From Bacillota bacterium (GTDB lineage: Bacteria > Bacillota > Bacilli > Paenibacillales > NBRC-103111), in contig JAEWMH010000124.1 in NCBI GenBank assembly GCA_023393235.1, positions 1-18,041 on the forward strand: DNA of 18,041 nt, read 5' to 3'. The translations under genes were made by a program, and so were the position numbers. The notes beneath the pieces were generated by a model, which saw only the letters and a program-made list of their open reading frames with translations, searched no databases and was not told where the DNA came from. Positions 7,122 to 16,533 of the stretch are shown one piece after another. Positions within the stretch are counted from its first letter, which is position 1. Every line of letters begins with the position of its first letter.

Positions 7122-8311
7122 GACGGATCCTCCTCTGCTGCGGCAGCCTCACTGGGCCCCTGCTGCTGCAGCATGGAGAGGAACAGCCGCACCAGCTCCT
7201 CGTCGGGCTGGGCGCCTCCCGTCTGCCTGCTGTAGAACCGCCGGAACAGCTCATCCACCGGCAATCTGCGGTCCATCTCCTCTTCCTCCCGCTGCATCTC
7301 CGGATAAACAGGCCGGATATGGATGATCCCCTCATGAGCCCTGCGGAGCTGCTGCAGCTGGTCCATGGACAGCGCCTCCTCCATATACAGGGTCAGATCA
7401 ATCCATGCCCGGGCGTCCCGGCCTTCCTCCAGCCACTCATACACCTGGGCCAGTCCCCCCTTGGCTGTCCACTCCGCCAGAGGTCTGCCCGAGGATAAAG
7501 GCAGCTCCGTAATCACCGGCTGGCAACCGGGGGTAATATCCGCGAGGGTGACCGACTTGGCCTGACCCGCTTCGGAGAAGCTGTAGGCCAGGGGCGAGCC
7601 GGAATAACGGACGGTTGCCGGAGCTTTTATGTACTGCGGGCGGTGCAGATGCCCTAATGCGATATAGTCGGCGCCGGCGCATAAAGCAGCGGCATCCACG
7701 GTATAGGCGCCGCCCACCTGGATGGGGCGCTCCGAACCTTCGGATTCGGCGCCGCCCAGCACATACAGATGGCTCATCAGCAAATTCACCGTGTCCTTGC
7801 GGTATTCGCTGCAGGCCTGCCGGACCAGCGCACCGATCCGCTCCGAATACGCCCTGCGGAGAATCGTTTCTTCCGCCTCTTGGCTCAGCAGCTCGCCTAA
7901 GCGGGACTCCGATGGATAGGGTAGCGCATACAGCACCGCCTCCTCCCCTGTGGAGGGTATGCCCAGCCGGAGGGGGGCATTCGCCGGAAGCCCCCGGAGG
8001 ACAATACCCTGGCGCGAAGCCAGCGGCTCTGCCGCCGCCAGGCGCTCAGGGCTGTCATGGTTGCCCGCGATCACCGCCACATGGCGGCGCCCGTCTTCTG
8101 CCAGCCGGGACAAGGCATCGTAAAACAGCTTTTCCGCTGCGGACGGCGGATTGACACTGTCATACACATCTCCCGCAATCAGCACCAGATCTACGGCTTC
8201 CTGCCGGACAATGGCCACCAGCTCGTCCACAAAGGCCTCCTGCTCCGCCTGTCGGCTCCGTCCCTCCAGCGTCCGCCCCAAATGCCAGTCCGCCGTATGC
8301 AATATTCGCAC
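7118..8311 (-). CDS. sbcD: Exonuclease SbcD, Mre11-like Mn-dependent nuclease subunit
   Basis: This is the calcineurin-like metallophosphoesterase subunit of SbcCD. Metal-binding motifs appear in family order: D8 and H10 (HTADWHLGR), D48 (GDVYD), N84/H85/D86 (GNHD), the histidine in MSHLYVLGGAE, and GHLH in ALGHLHRPQ. The segment SEGSERPIQVGG after the fourth motif is also typical of SbcD. I place the start at GTG 8311 because GGAGG (8320-8324 on the other strand) is 8 nt upstream; ATG 8317 is only 2 nt from it. The GTG also gives the usual N-terminus MRILHTADWHLG and 397 residues, a normal length. A 118-nt gap separates it from addA, with no clear promoter or terminator; the end overlaps sbcC by 4 nt. 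Confidence 0.95.
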   Translation of the reverse strand: MRILHTADWHLGRTLEGRSRQAEQEAFVDELVAIVRQEAVDLVLIAGDVYDSVNPPSAAEKLFYDALSRLAEDGRRHVAVIAGNHDSPERLAAAEPLASRQGIVLRGLPANAPLRLGIPSTGEEAVLYALPYPSESRLGELLSQEAEETILRRAYSERIGALVRQACSEYRKDTVNLLMSHLYVLGGAESEGSERPIQVGGAYTVDAAALCAGADYIALGHLHRPQYIKAPATVRYSGSPLAYSFSEAGQAKSVTLADITPGCQPVITELPLSSGRPLAEWTAKGGLAQVYEWLEEGRDARAWIDLTLYMEEALSMDQLQQLRRAHEGIIHIRPVYPEMQREEEEMDRRLPVDELFRRFYSRQTGGAQPDEELVRLFLSMLQQQGPSEAAAAEEDPS

Positions 8312-8429
8312 AATCATTTCCTCCCTACGCTTGGCCCTTGCGGGTAAGCCAACTTCAACATGCTTCCATCACCTTTGTCCTAAACGCCTTTTCACTGGCC
8401 TTTGATTCCTTCGCCCGGCTCACCGCCTA

Positions 8430-11400
8430 CTACAGCCGGATCAGCCGGGACTCGTCGAAGAAATAAACCGCCAGCTCATCAGGCTTCCTGCCCCATATAT
8501 CCGTTACCGCTCTTTCATACAGCTTCAGCTGTACCCTGTATCGCTCCGCCAGCTCCTTGTCGGTCCGGCCTTTGGTGCGGTCCGTTTTGTAATCCAGAAG
8601 CACCAGGCGGCCCTCCCCGTCCTCGAATAAACAGTCGATGATCCCCTGGAGCAGCACCAGCTCCCCAGCCGCCTCCGGCGCACAATCCGGATAGAGCTCT
8701 CCTGCCTCCAGTCCCAGGGTAAAGGCCAGCTCCCGCCGGACGTCCTTGGACAAGGCCAGTCTGCGACCCACATCCGTGGCGAAGAAGGCGGCGATAACGC
8801 CTCCGTCCAGCACCTCCCGGTCCGACGCTGTAATAAAACCCGCCTCCGCCAAACGGTCCAGTTCCCCTTCGATATCCGGAGGCGGCCCGGAGCCGTCCAA
8901 CGGCATATGCTGCATGGCCGTATGATACAGAACACCCGTCTCTGCAGCAGTCAGCTTGCGGGATTTGCGGAAACGCGGCGTCCGGTACAGCAGCGACTCC
9001 CCGCTGGCATTTTCCACACCAGCTCCACCTGCAGTCTGCCATCCACTGCCCGAGGGAATCCACAGACCTAAACCGGCGGTCCCCTCCTCCGCATACGTGA
9101 TACTAAGAATTCGCTTTGCCTCCAGCCGCTTCAGCTCAGTCACGGAGGTTTTGGTGAGTATCGCCCCTGCAGCCGGGTTGGGGTATTTCCATTCCAGCCG
9201 GCGCGCCAGTTCCTCACGCAGGTCTCCATCCGGCACAGGCACAGGCATCGGCTCCAGTGTCCGCACAGCCTCCATCAGCTTGTCGGCAAACCCGGCTGAA
9301 GTTTCTTCCACAGCTGCACTAGTACCGCTCAGGGTCTCCGCGTGGACGGCAAACAGCCGCCACGGAGCAGTAACCGCTCCCTCCACCACTACAGCGGGCA
9401 GCACCCAGTCGAGATAGGAGCGGGCAGACGCCAGCATATAATCCGGCAACGGTAAGGCGTTCTCAGCGCCAAACTGTCCCGTCCTAAAGGATACAGAAGC
9501 AGCCGCCTTTGCTCCAACCGACCCACCCGCTCCGGCTAAAACATCTGCTTGTTCTCCTGTCCCCGCCAGCGCACCCGATTCCATCTTCCCTCCAGTTGAC
9601 ACCTCAACTTCCCCATTCGCTCCAGCAAACCCGACATTCTCCCCGCCAACCATCAAGATGCCTGCAGCTGCAAGACGCTTGGCTGCGGAAGGAACCGTGC
9701 CCACCAGCACCAGCTTTTCCTTGGCCCGGGTCAGGGCCACATACAGCACGCGCATTTCCTCCGCCAGCGTTTCCATGCGCAGCCGTCTGCGGATGGCTAG
9801 CTGGGGCAGAGTGGGGTAGACCGCCTGCAGCTCCTCATCCTTATAGCGCGGGCCAAACCCCAGCTCCTTGTGGATCAGGAAAGCTCCGTTCAAGTCCATC
9901 ATATTAAAGCCCTTGGCCATGCCGGCCACAAAAACCACCGGAAACTCCAGGCCTTTGCTTTTGTGAATGGACATGATCCGGACAATATCCTCCTGCTCGC
10001 CAAGGGTCCGGGCCGTACCCAAATCCCCGCCGCTCTCCCGCATCCGTTCTACAAAACGAAGGAAGCGGAACAGGCCGCGGAAGGAGGTTTTTTCATACTG
10101 CCTTGCCCGGTCGTACAAAGCCCGGAGATTGGCTTGACGTTGGGTGCCTCCAGGAAGCCCCCCTACATATTCGAAATAGCCGGTTTCCCGGTAAATGTCC
10201 GCAATTAACGCAGACAGCTCCCCCTGCACCGCATCCCGGCGCCAGACGGACAGCCGATCCCGGAACTGCTTCAGCTTCCCCAGCAGCCCCTCCATATTCC
10301 GGCGCTCCGCGGCGGAGGCGGCGGTTTCCCGGTAGGCCGTCCCGCCTGCGGATACACCGTAGGGCAGCAGGATGGGTGAAGGCGCGGGACCTTCATCCGC
10401 CGCCTGAGACCGGCGCTCCTCTTCCTCCACCTGCTTGAACCAAGCCTCCATCGCCCCGTAATAATCCCCCTGCCGCTCCGCCAGCCGGATTTGCGCCAGC
10501 TCATCCGCCGACAGCCCTACTAAAGGAGAACGGAGCACAGCCGCCAGGGGAATATCCTGCCTGGGGTTGTCGATCACCTTCAGCAGAGACAGCATGGTCT
10601 CTACTTCCGTAGCGGAAAAATAGCCTGTATCAATATCCGCGTAGGCGGGAACTCCCATCAGGGCCAGCTCCTCCATAAACACCGGCGCCCAGCCCCGGGT
10701 AGCCCGCAGCAAAATCACCACATCACGGAACCGGGCGGGCCTGCGGCTGCCGTCCCGCTCTGCAACGGGAAAGGTTGCTCCGCCATCCATTCCCGTTAGT
10801 GCCCGGATCCGGCCGCCGATGTAACGCGCCTCCAGTTGGGCAGTCTCCAGCTCCTCCCGTTCGGTTTCCCAGGGATTTTTCGCAGCTGCGCCATCCGTTC
10901 CTTCTCCTCCTGCGGCACCTCCGGAAAAATCTTCCTCCCCGTCGCTAAACGAATCCGCCTCGGTATTCCCGCCGGCGGCACCTTCCGCTGCAGGCCCGGA
11001 CTTGTCCACCAGAACCAGCTCTGCAGCATAATCAGGGCGGGATGCACCGGCGAACGCTCCATGGATAACATCTTCATGCTCCGCAAACCCTGCGCCGTAC
11101 ACCAGCTCTGCGTCCCGGTCATAATCCATCTCCGCCACAGCAGCACGCATCATCCGGCGGAACAGCACATTCACCGCATCCACCACCTGGCGGCGGCTGC
11201 GGAAATTCCGGGCCAGATCAATCCGCTCTCCGGGAGCGGACGCTTCCGTCTCCCCCGGACGGTACTCCTTGTACTTGGCCAGGAACAATCCGGGCTCCGC
11301 CAAGCGGAAGCGGTAGATGCTCTGCTTCACGTCACCTACCATAAACCGGTTGCCCGGCAGCGGACGGCTGATCAGCCCGACGATGGTCTCCTGCACCAGG

Positions 11401-12737
11401 TTGGTATCCTGGTACTCGTCCAGCATCACTTCCACAAACTGCTCCCGGTAGGCCAGGGCCGCAGCAGTAGGAATCAATTCTGCACCATCCCCATCCGCCG
11501 GTTTCCCCAGAATGGAAAGACACATATGCTCCAGATCGGCGAAATCCAACAGTCCCTTTTCCCGCTTGGCCGCACTGTACCGCTCCGCAAACTCCGTGGT
11601 CAGCTTGCACAGCTCCTCCACCACAGGGGCCAGCCGCACCAGCTCAGCCATATACTCCTCCGGCGAACGCACAAACAGCTCCTCCCGCAGCCGCTGGAGC
11701 TTATCCTTGGCAGTGCTGCGCAGCTCCTTAACACGCTCCTGAAGCTCCTTGTCCACCGTGTCTCCCTTAACAGGCTTCAGCCTGCCAAAAGCCACTGCAC
11801 CGAAAGCTTCATAAAGCGCCGTCCAGCCCTCCTGCCCGGCAGCAGCAGCAGCCGAAACCATCTGCAGCTCCTCCTCCAGATTGGAGACATACGGAGCAGG
11901 ACCGCCGGGCTGCCCGCACAGCTCCAAAGCTTCGCCCAATATGGCAGATGCCCCGTCAAGCTCCAACGCCACGTCTTTCAGAAGGGAGACAAACCAAGGA
12001 TGGCCCTCAAGCTTTTCCAGCCCGGCTTCAACGCCCTTATCACCGCTCTCCGCCCGGAACATGCCGCACATATCCGCCAGCCAGCGGTCCGGGAAGGGAT
12101 GGCTCCGGGAAGCTTCATAGAGCCTCTCCACCAACGCCAAAAGGGCCGCATCGCTGCGGTCACCTCCATACCAATCCGCCAGCGTCCAAAAGGGATGCCC
12201 CTCCGGCGCTTCCCCGTACCGCTCCTCCAGAAGCGATTCCAGCTCCTCCTGGCGGATCAGGGCGGCCTCCGTATCATCCGCTACCCGGAACCCCGGACCC
12301 AGATTAATGGTATGGAAATAACGCCGGATCACCTCCATGCAGAAGGAATGCAGGGTGGTAATAGAGGCCCTGTTCAACAGGGACAGCTGGCGTTTCAGGT
12401 GGGTGGAATCCGGCATGCCGTAGAGAGCCTTCTCCAATGCCTCGCCGATCCGCTGCCGCATTTCTGCCGCTGCCGCCTTGGTGAAGGTGGCCACTAACAG
12501 CCGGTCCACATCCACCGGTTCCTCCTCATCGGACACCCGGCGGATGATCCGTTCCACCAGCACTGCCGTTTTGCCGGAGCCGGCCGCCGCTGCTACCAGC
12601 AGGTTCCGCCCCCGTCTGACCACAGCCCGCCATTGGCTGTCCGTCCATTTGCTGCCGAGAGGTTTATCCGGAATCCCTGCGGAAGCCTCCGGAAGGCTGC
12701 TTCCTGCAGCAGGGTTCTTATCTGCCGAATCCGTCAT
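8430..12737 (-). CDS. addA: ATP-dependent helicase/nuclease subunit A (AddA)
   Basis: This is the helicase-nuclease subunit of AddAB, the RecBCD equivalent of Bacillota that unwinds and resects double-strand ends up to Chi. It has 1435 residues, about 200 more than B. subtilis AddA. UvrD-type helicase motifs are WTDSQWRAV (Q-motif region), Walker A AAAAGSGKT (49-57), DEYQD (440-444), GDVKQSIYRFR, ARNFRSR, IHKSKGLEF near 920 and VALTRAKE. The C-terminal RecB-type nuclease has HTAMQH near 1270 and the active-site segment LLDYKTD (Asp1382, Lys1384). The extra length includes two low-complexity Gly/Ala/Ser/Glu-rich inserts at about 580-625 and 1015-1085, probably surface linkers. The start is ATG 12737 with AGGAGG 8 nt upstream; an in-frame ATG at 12860 lies inside addB and would add 41 unrelated residues. 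The gene overlaps the addB end by 20 nt. Confidence 0.95.
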   Translation of the reverse strand: MTDSADKNPAAGSSLPEASAGIPDKPLGSKWTDSQWRAVVRRGRNLLVAAAAGSGKTAVLVERIIRRVSDEEEPVDVDRLLVATFTKAAAAEMRQRIGEALEKALYGMPDSTHLKRQLSLLNRASITTLHSFCMEVIRRYFHTINLGPGFRVADDTEAALIRQEELESLLEERYGEAPEGHPFWTLADWYGGDRSDAALLALVERLYEASRSHPFPDRWLADMCGMFRAESGDKGVEAGLEKLEGHPWFVSLLKDVALELDGASAILGEALELCGQPGGPAPYVSNLEEELQMVSAAAAAGQEGWTALYEAFGAVAFGRLKPVKGDTVDKELQERVKELRSTAKDKLQRLREELFVRSPEEYMAELVRLAPVVEELCKLTTEFAERYSAAKREKGLLDFADLEHMCLSILGKPADGDGAELIPTAAALAYREQFVEVMLDEYQDTNLVQETIVGLISRPLPGNRFMVGDVKQSIYRFRLAEPGLFLAKYKEYRPGETEASAPGERIDLARNFRSRRQVVDAVNVLFRRMMRAAVAEMDYDRDAELVYGAGFAEHEDVIHGAFAGASRPDYAAELVLVDKSGPAAEGAAGGNTEADSFSDGEEDFSGGAAGGEGTDGAAAKNPWETEREELETAQLEARYIGGRIRALTGMDGGATFPVAERDGSRRPARFRDVVILLRATRGWAPVFMEELALMGVPAYADIDTGYFSATEVETMLSLLKVIDNPRQDIPLAAVLRSPLVGLSADELAQIRLAERQGDYYGAMEAWFKQVEEEERRSQAADEGPAPSPILLPYGVSAGGTAYRETAASAAERRNMEGLLGKLKQFRDRLSVWRRDAVQGELSALIADIYRETGYFEYVGGLPGGTQRQANLRALYDRARQYEKTSFRGLFRFLRFVERMRESGGDLGTARTLGEQEDIVRIMSIHKSKGLEFPVVFVAGMAKGFNMMDLNGAFLIHKELGFGPRYKDEELQAVYPTLPQLAIRRRLRMETLAEEMRVLYVALTRAKEKLVLVGTVPSAAKRLAAAGILMVGGENVGFAGANGEVEVSTGGKMESGALAGTGEQADVLAGAGGSVGAKAAASVSFRTGQFGAENALPLPDYMLASARSYLDWVLPAVVVEGAVTAPWRLFAVHAETLSGTSAAVEETSAGFADKLMEAVRTLEPMPVPVPDGDLREELARRLEWKYPNPAAGAILTKTSVTELKRLEAKRILSITYAEEGTAGLGLWIPSGSGWQTAGGAGVENASGESLLYRTPRFRKSRKLTAAETGVLYHTAMQHMPLDGSGPPPDIEGELDRLAEAGFITASDREVLDGGVIAAFFATDVGRRLALSKDVRRELAFTLGLEAGELYPDCAPEAAGELVLLQGIIDCLFEDGEGRLVLLDYKTDRTKGRTDKELAERYRVQLKLYERAVTDIWGRKPDELAVYFFDESRLIRL

Positions 12738-15700
12738 GGGTTCCCCCTCCTTTCCCGTTTCCTTGTTCCCCTGGAGCCGTTTCCTCCAGAGCCAGCCAGA
12801 TATCGTTTTTGCCGTATTGGCGCATAGTCCGTTCCTTATTGCCCGACAGCTGCGGGTCAAAGCTGCAAACCGGCCGGTACGGGCAGAAGGCGCAGGCGGT
12901 TTTTTTGCCTAACCGGTAGGGCTCCGCCTCCACTCTTCCCCCCAGAATATCCGTGCCGATCTGCCGGACGGCTCCCCGCACATGGGTGCGCAGCTTCTCC
13001 CAGCCTGCTTCCGTGGCCACCGAGGCGCTTTTGTAGAAGGTGCCGTCGGCTTTCATCGCTACGGGAATAAGGTCGGAATGCCCGCCCTTTTCCTTTAAGC
13101 TTTTATCCATGAGAAATACCGTTTCCGCATCGGCCGTAACCAGGCCGCGGGTTTTATACTGCTTGCGGGACGCCGCCTGGGCTTCCCCCTGATCCGGCTT
13201 GTTCCTGCAAGCCAGAAGCGGGTTATGCACATGGAAATACAGCACACCCGCCGGATGCGCCGGCTCACCCAGCCACAGGGGGGCATGGGTCAGCACCACG
13301 TCCAGATAGGTCAGCATCTGCAGCGACAGCCCGTGATACACCTCCGGCAGCCGGAGCATGGTGGGGCTTGACTTGTAGTCCATAATCCGCAGCAGCAATC
13401 CCTTGTCGCTGTAGGCCCGGTCCACCCGGTCGATGCGTCCCACCAGCTCCATGGCATGTCCTCCGGGCAGAGGCAGCACCAGCGCCGGCAGTTCCTCCCC
13501 GGGTCCGAAGCCCACCTCCAGCCCTACCGGCACAAACGCACCTCTGCGGGCATGCTCTGCCAGAGCCGAGGAGGTTTTGGACAAAATCCCTTTGAGGCGG
13601 TGGGCCATATACTTGTAGCGGGAGGTGCTGGACAAAATTTCGTTCTGCAGCTTGGGGGACAAAAAATCCACCAGCCCGTTGACCCGGAGGATGATTTCCT
13701 CCTCCGTCAGCGAGCCCCAGTCCAGCTGCTCCGCAGAGAGCTGCCGGGCAAAGCCGCTTAAGGCCGCATGGTACAGCTGCCCGATATCGGGAGCCTCCAG
13801 CCGGTAAATCTTGCGCTCCCGCAGCCTCAGTCCATACGCCGCAAAATGGGAAAACGGACAGGCGGCAAACCGCTCCATCCGCGACACACTGGCCCGGAGA
13901 TTGTCACCGAACAGAAGCAGGGACGTATCTGCGGAAAGCGGCTCCTCCCGGTTGAAATAAAACAGCGAACGGGAGGATGTATGGAGCTTGCTCCTCCATT
14001 CCCGGCGGCCCAAAAGCCAGTTATACGCCAACACCCATACGGGAGAAACGTTTTTCCCCTGCTTGGCCTCCCTTAGTTGGGCCACAGCATCCGCAACCGC
14101 CTTGCCAGGCGTAGCCACAAATTCCAGCTGCTCGGGATCGGTCATAGCCGCATGGGGACGCGCTTCCGCCAAAGCCGGCTTAACCGTGGGCAGCAGCCAC
14201 CCGATCTGCTTCACTACCTCGGAAGGAAGCAGGGTTTTGCCCTCTTCATCGGCCAGACCATAACTCAGGTACAGCAGGTCCGCAGGAGCGCACAGCACCG
14301 TATAGATGAGATACTGCTCGTCCAACAGGCGCCTGCGCCCGCTGTCGGCCATGGGCACACCCTGGTTCAGCAGGAACTCCCGCTCATTTTCGGCGATGAT
14401 GCCGTCGTCATTGATCTTCTGGGGAAGCACACCGTCATTGGCCCCCAGCACAAACACCGCCTTCACCTGGAAGGAGCGGGTGCGGTCGATGGTCCCCACC
14501 AGCACCTGGTCCACCGCCGGCGGAACCAAACCCATACGCAGGCTGTCCAGCCCTGTCTCCACAAGACGCGAAAACATCTCCGGCTTCAGGTCTTCCTGAT
14601 CCAGAAGCTCTGCCAGCTGGTCCAGCACCTCCATACACAGCTCCCAAATCTGGGAATGCTCCCTTGCCTTCTCCGGACGGCCCTCCGCCACTGCCTGCTG
14701 CATCCACAGCTCCAGGCGTTCCGGCACACGCAACTCCTCCAGCAGCTGGAACAGCGCCTCCGCCATTTCAGGCGCACTTCCCGCCTTCTTCAGCCGCTCC
14801 TGGAGCCGCTCCAGAGGACCGATAGCTCTATGGGCACAGGCCGCAATCACCGGATCTGCCTGTCCGGCTTCCTCCTCCGCAACCTCTCCGCCAGCCTCGT
14901 CCGCCGCCTCCGGCACCGTATCCTCCAAAGGCGCCAGCTTCCGGAGCCTCCAGCTCCGTTCATCGGTAAACCGCCTGCCATGTATACCATACATCAGCAC
15001 ATAATTTTCGAAGGCATCCCAATCCTCTTGGCACGGGGCATCGTCCTCTCCCGGCAATGGAAGGAAAAACCCGGTTTTGATGCACCGGAAAACCGCCTCG
15101 TACGGCCAATAGCCGTTCACCGCCTCCAAAGAGGAGCGGATCAGCTCCACAAGAGGGTGATGCAGCACCTGGCGCTTATGGTCCATAAAATACGGAATCC
15201 CATATTCGGAAAACACCGTCTCCAGCAGATCCGCATAAACCTCCAGACTGCGCAGCCGGAGCGCCAAATCCTGCCAGCGGTAGCCCTTGTCCCGCACCAG
15301 CGCGATCATCTGCCGGGCCGCCGCCTCCACCTCCGCCCGACGGTTCACCGCCGCACGGACAACAACCTGCGGGGCAGCGGACGAATCCTGTGCGTAGGTC
15401 CTCCTGGCAGAGGACAGCCGGTGCTCATACTGCCGCTCCAGATGGGCCAGCATGGGGCTATGGGCAAACCGGGGCAGCAGATTGTTATCCAAAACCTGCA
15501 CATCCGCACCGTGAACCCCTCTTTCCTCCAGTGCCTCCTGAAGCTTGCGCATGGCGTTGGCCGCCGGATGGAACAGGTCCAGCTCGCCGGGAAACTCGCC
15601 TGCCGAGTAAGGCCGGTCCAGCGTAAGGGTCAGGGTCACATTCCGGCAGTGTTGGGCCAATACCGCCACCGCCGTCCGTTCCTGGGGGGTGAAGCCATTA

Positions 15701-16329
15701 AAGCCGTCGATCCATACCTCCGCCTCCGCCAACCAGCCGCATTGCCCGGCACGCTCCGCCAGACGGGTCAAAAACGAATCCCCATCCAGATATTCCCGCT
15801 CCAACGCCTCTTCATAATGCTTGTAGACCAGGATGAGATCATGCAGCTTGTTATCCAATGCTGCCGCCGAGTCCGGCAGGTTTTTACCGATACGGCGGTA
15901 ATACCCCTCCAGATCCTCCGGGGTCAGATTATGCCGCTTCCATTCCCCTACCAGGCCGTGGAGCTGGTCCACAAAACCCGTTTTATCATAAGCCTGCCGG
16001 AACAGGCGCAGCTCTTGATTATATTTATGTAAAAGCTTATGCAGCAGCATTTTTTTGCCGAGGTCATCAATGGGGGTCCCTGCGGTCCCTCCGGTTTCCT
16101 GCATGATCCGCCATCCCAGGCGGCGGAAGCTCAGAACCTGCGCCCGAATCAGCCCCTTAATGCCCGGTGCGGAAACCAAGGCCTGCTCCGTTTGAAAGGT
16201 CGCCTGTTCCGGCACCAGCAGCACCAGGGGATGCCCGTCCGGACTCTCCTGCAGCCTGCTTTTGATCTCCTCCAGACAAAGGGTGCTTTTCCCGCTGCCC
16301 GCTCTGCCGATCACAAACCGCATGCCCAT
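12718..16329 (-). CDS. addB: ATP-dependent helicase/nuclease subunit B (AddB)
   Basis: AddB is the partner of AddA: a helicase-like subunit that recognises Chi, with a second RecB-type nuclease domain held by a 4Fe-4S cluster. It has 1203 residues. Walker A GRAGSGKST spans 8-16. The nuclease active site is MDYKSS with Asp984 and Lys986. The cluster ligands are Cys824 (AACPFSHFAAYG) and the C-terminal triad Cys1146, Cys1149, Cys1155 (CAFCPYRPVC). This pattern and its long separation closely match, with a small offset, the cysteines known from B. subtilis AddB. The start is ATG 16329 with AAAGGAG 9 nt upstream; the second ATG, two codons later, is less well spaced. It is the first gene of the operon, with an extended -10 promoter close upstream, and it ends inside addA, implying translational coupling. 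Confidence 0.95.
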   Translation of the reverse strand: MGMRFVIGRAGSGKSTLCLEEIKSRLQESPDGHPLVLLVPEQATFQTEQALVSAPGIKGLIRAQVLSFRRLGWRIMQETGGTAGTPIDDLGKKMLLHKLLHKYNQELRLFRQAYDKTGFVDQLHGLVGEWKRHNLTPEDLEGYYRRIGKNLPDSAAALDNKLHDLILVYKHYEEALEREYLDGDSFLTRLAERAGQCGWLAEAEVWIDGFNGFTPQERTAVAVLAQHCRNVTLTLTLDRPYSAGEFPGELDLFHPAANAMRKLQEALEERGVHGADVQVLDNNLLPRFAHSPMLAHLERQYEHRLSSARRTYAQDSSAAPQVVVRAAVNRRAEVEAAARQMIALVRDKGYRWQDLALRLRSLEVYADLLETVFSEYGIPYFMDHKRQVLHHPLVELIRSSLEAVNGYWPYEAVFRCIKTGFFLPLPGEDDAPCQEDWDAFENYVLMYGIHGRRFTDERSWRLRKLAPLEDTVPEAADEAGGEVAEEEAGQADPVIAACAHRAIGPLERLQERLKKAGSAPEMAEALFQLLEELRVPERLELWMQQAVAEGRPEKAREHSQIWELCMEVLDQLAELLDQEDLKPEMFSRLVETGLDSLRMGLVPPAVDQVLVGTIDRTRSFQVKAVFVLGANDGVLPQKINDDGIIAENEREFLLNQGVPMADSGRRRLLDEQYLIYTVLCAPADLLYLSYGLADEEGKTLLPSEVVKQIGWLLPTVKPALAEARPHAAMTDPEQLEFVATPGKAVADAVAQLREAKQGKNVSPVWVLAYNWLLGRREWRSKLHTSSRSLFYFNREEPLSADTSLLLFGDNLRASVSRMERFAACPFSHFAAYGLRLRERKIYRLEAPDIGQLYHAALSGFARQLSAEQLDWGSLTEEEIILRVNGLVDFLSPKLQNEILSSTSRYKYMAHRLKGILSKTSSALAEHARRGAFVPVGLEVGFGPGEELPALVLPLPGGHAMELVGRIDRVDRAYSDKGLLLRIMDYKSSPTMLRLPEVYHGLSLQMLTYLDVVLTHAPLWLGEPAHPAGVLYFHVHNPLLACRNKPDQGEAQAASRKQYKTRGLVTADAETVFLMDKSLKEKGGHSDLIPVAMKADGTFYKSASVATEAGWEKLRTHVRGAVRQIGTDILGGRVEAEPYRLGKKTACAFCPYRPVCSFDPQLSGNKERTMRQYGKNDIWLALEETAPGEQGNGKGGGTHDGFGR

Positions 16330-16364
16330 GCTTCAACGCTCCTTTAGCCGTAACTTCTTCCCCC

Positions 16365-16373
16365 ATTGTACCA
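16365..16373 (-). promoter_or_regulatory. Extended -10 promoter of the addBA-sbcDC operon
   Basis: The minus strand reads TGGTACAAT, a TGn-extended -10 (5 of 6 matches), 36 nt before the addB ATG. No convincing -35 lies at 16-18 nt, which is usual for extended -10 promoters. Confidence 0.55.
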
Positions 16374-16433
16374 CATCTGACACCATGGGAACATATGTGT
16401 GGAATCCGCCAATATTTTTCAGCCGGAAACATC

Positions 16434-16461
16434 TTGACTTTCAGGAAAGTCATGGTACACT
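16434..16461 (+). promoter_or_regulatory. Promoter of the ydjC-like gene with an 18-bp palindromic operator
   Basis: TTGACT (16434-16439, 5 of 6) and TACACT (16456-16461, 4 of 6, preceded by TGG) are 16 nt apart. TGACTTTCAGGAAAGTCA at 16435-16452 is a perfect palindrome (8-bp arms, AG centre) covering the -35 and most of the spacer. A protein bound there would block RNA polymerase. The regulator is not encoded next to it and its family is unknown. Confidence 0.6.
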
Positions 16462-16464
16462 GCT

Positions 16465-16519
16465 TTTTGAAATGCGGAGGCCTGATTCAGGCTTTCCGCA
16501 TTCTTTTTTTATTTCAAAA
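16465..16519 (+). terminator. Leader terminator hairpin nested in a ribosome-binding-site-covering helix
   Basis: AATGCGGA (16471-16478) pairs with TCCGCATT (16495-16502), with an inner GCCTG/CAGGC helix and ATT loop; seven T follow (16504-16510), as in an intrinsic terminator. In addition TTTTGAAAT (16465-16473) is fully complementary to ATTTCAAAA (16511-16519), which runs into the AAAGGAG of the next gene. The two helices share AAT (16471-16473). Because a promoter lies just upstream and the gene just downstream, this is either an attenuator or a stop for stray plus-strand transcription. Confidence 0.65.
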
Positions 16520-16533
16520 GGAGCGTGATCCTG

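Noticed and set aside
10836..12497. 553-codon plus-strand frame opposite addA
   Set aside because: It is antisense to the AddA helicase motifs, shows no family signature, and the Leu/Gln/His-rich product is typical of a shadow frame.
14077..16032. 651-codon plus-strand frame opposite addB
   Set aside because: It is antisense to AddB coding sequence with Walker A, nuclease and cysteine motifs in place; the Gln/Leu/His/Arg-rich product is not protein-like.
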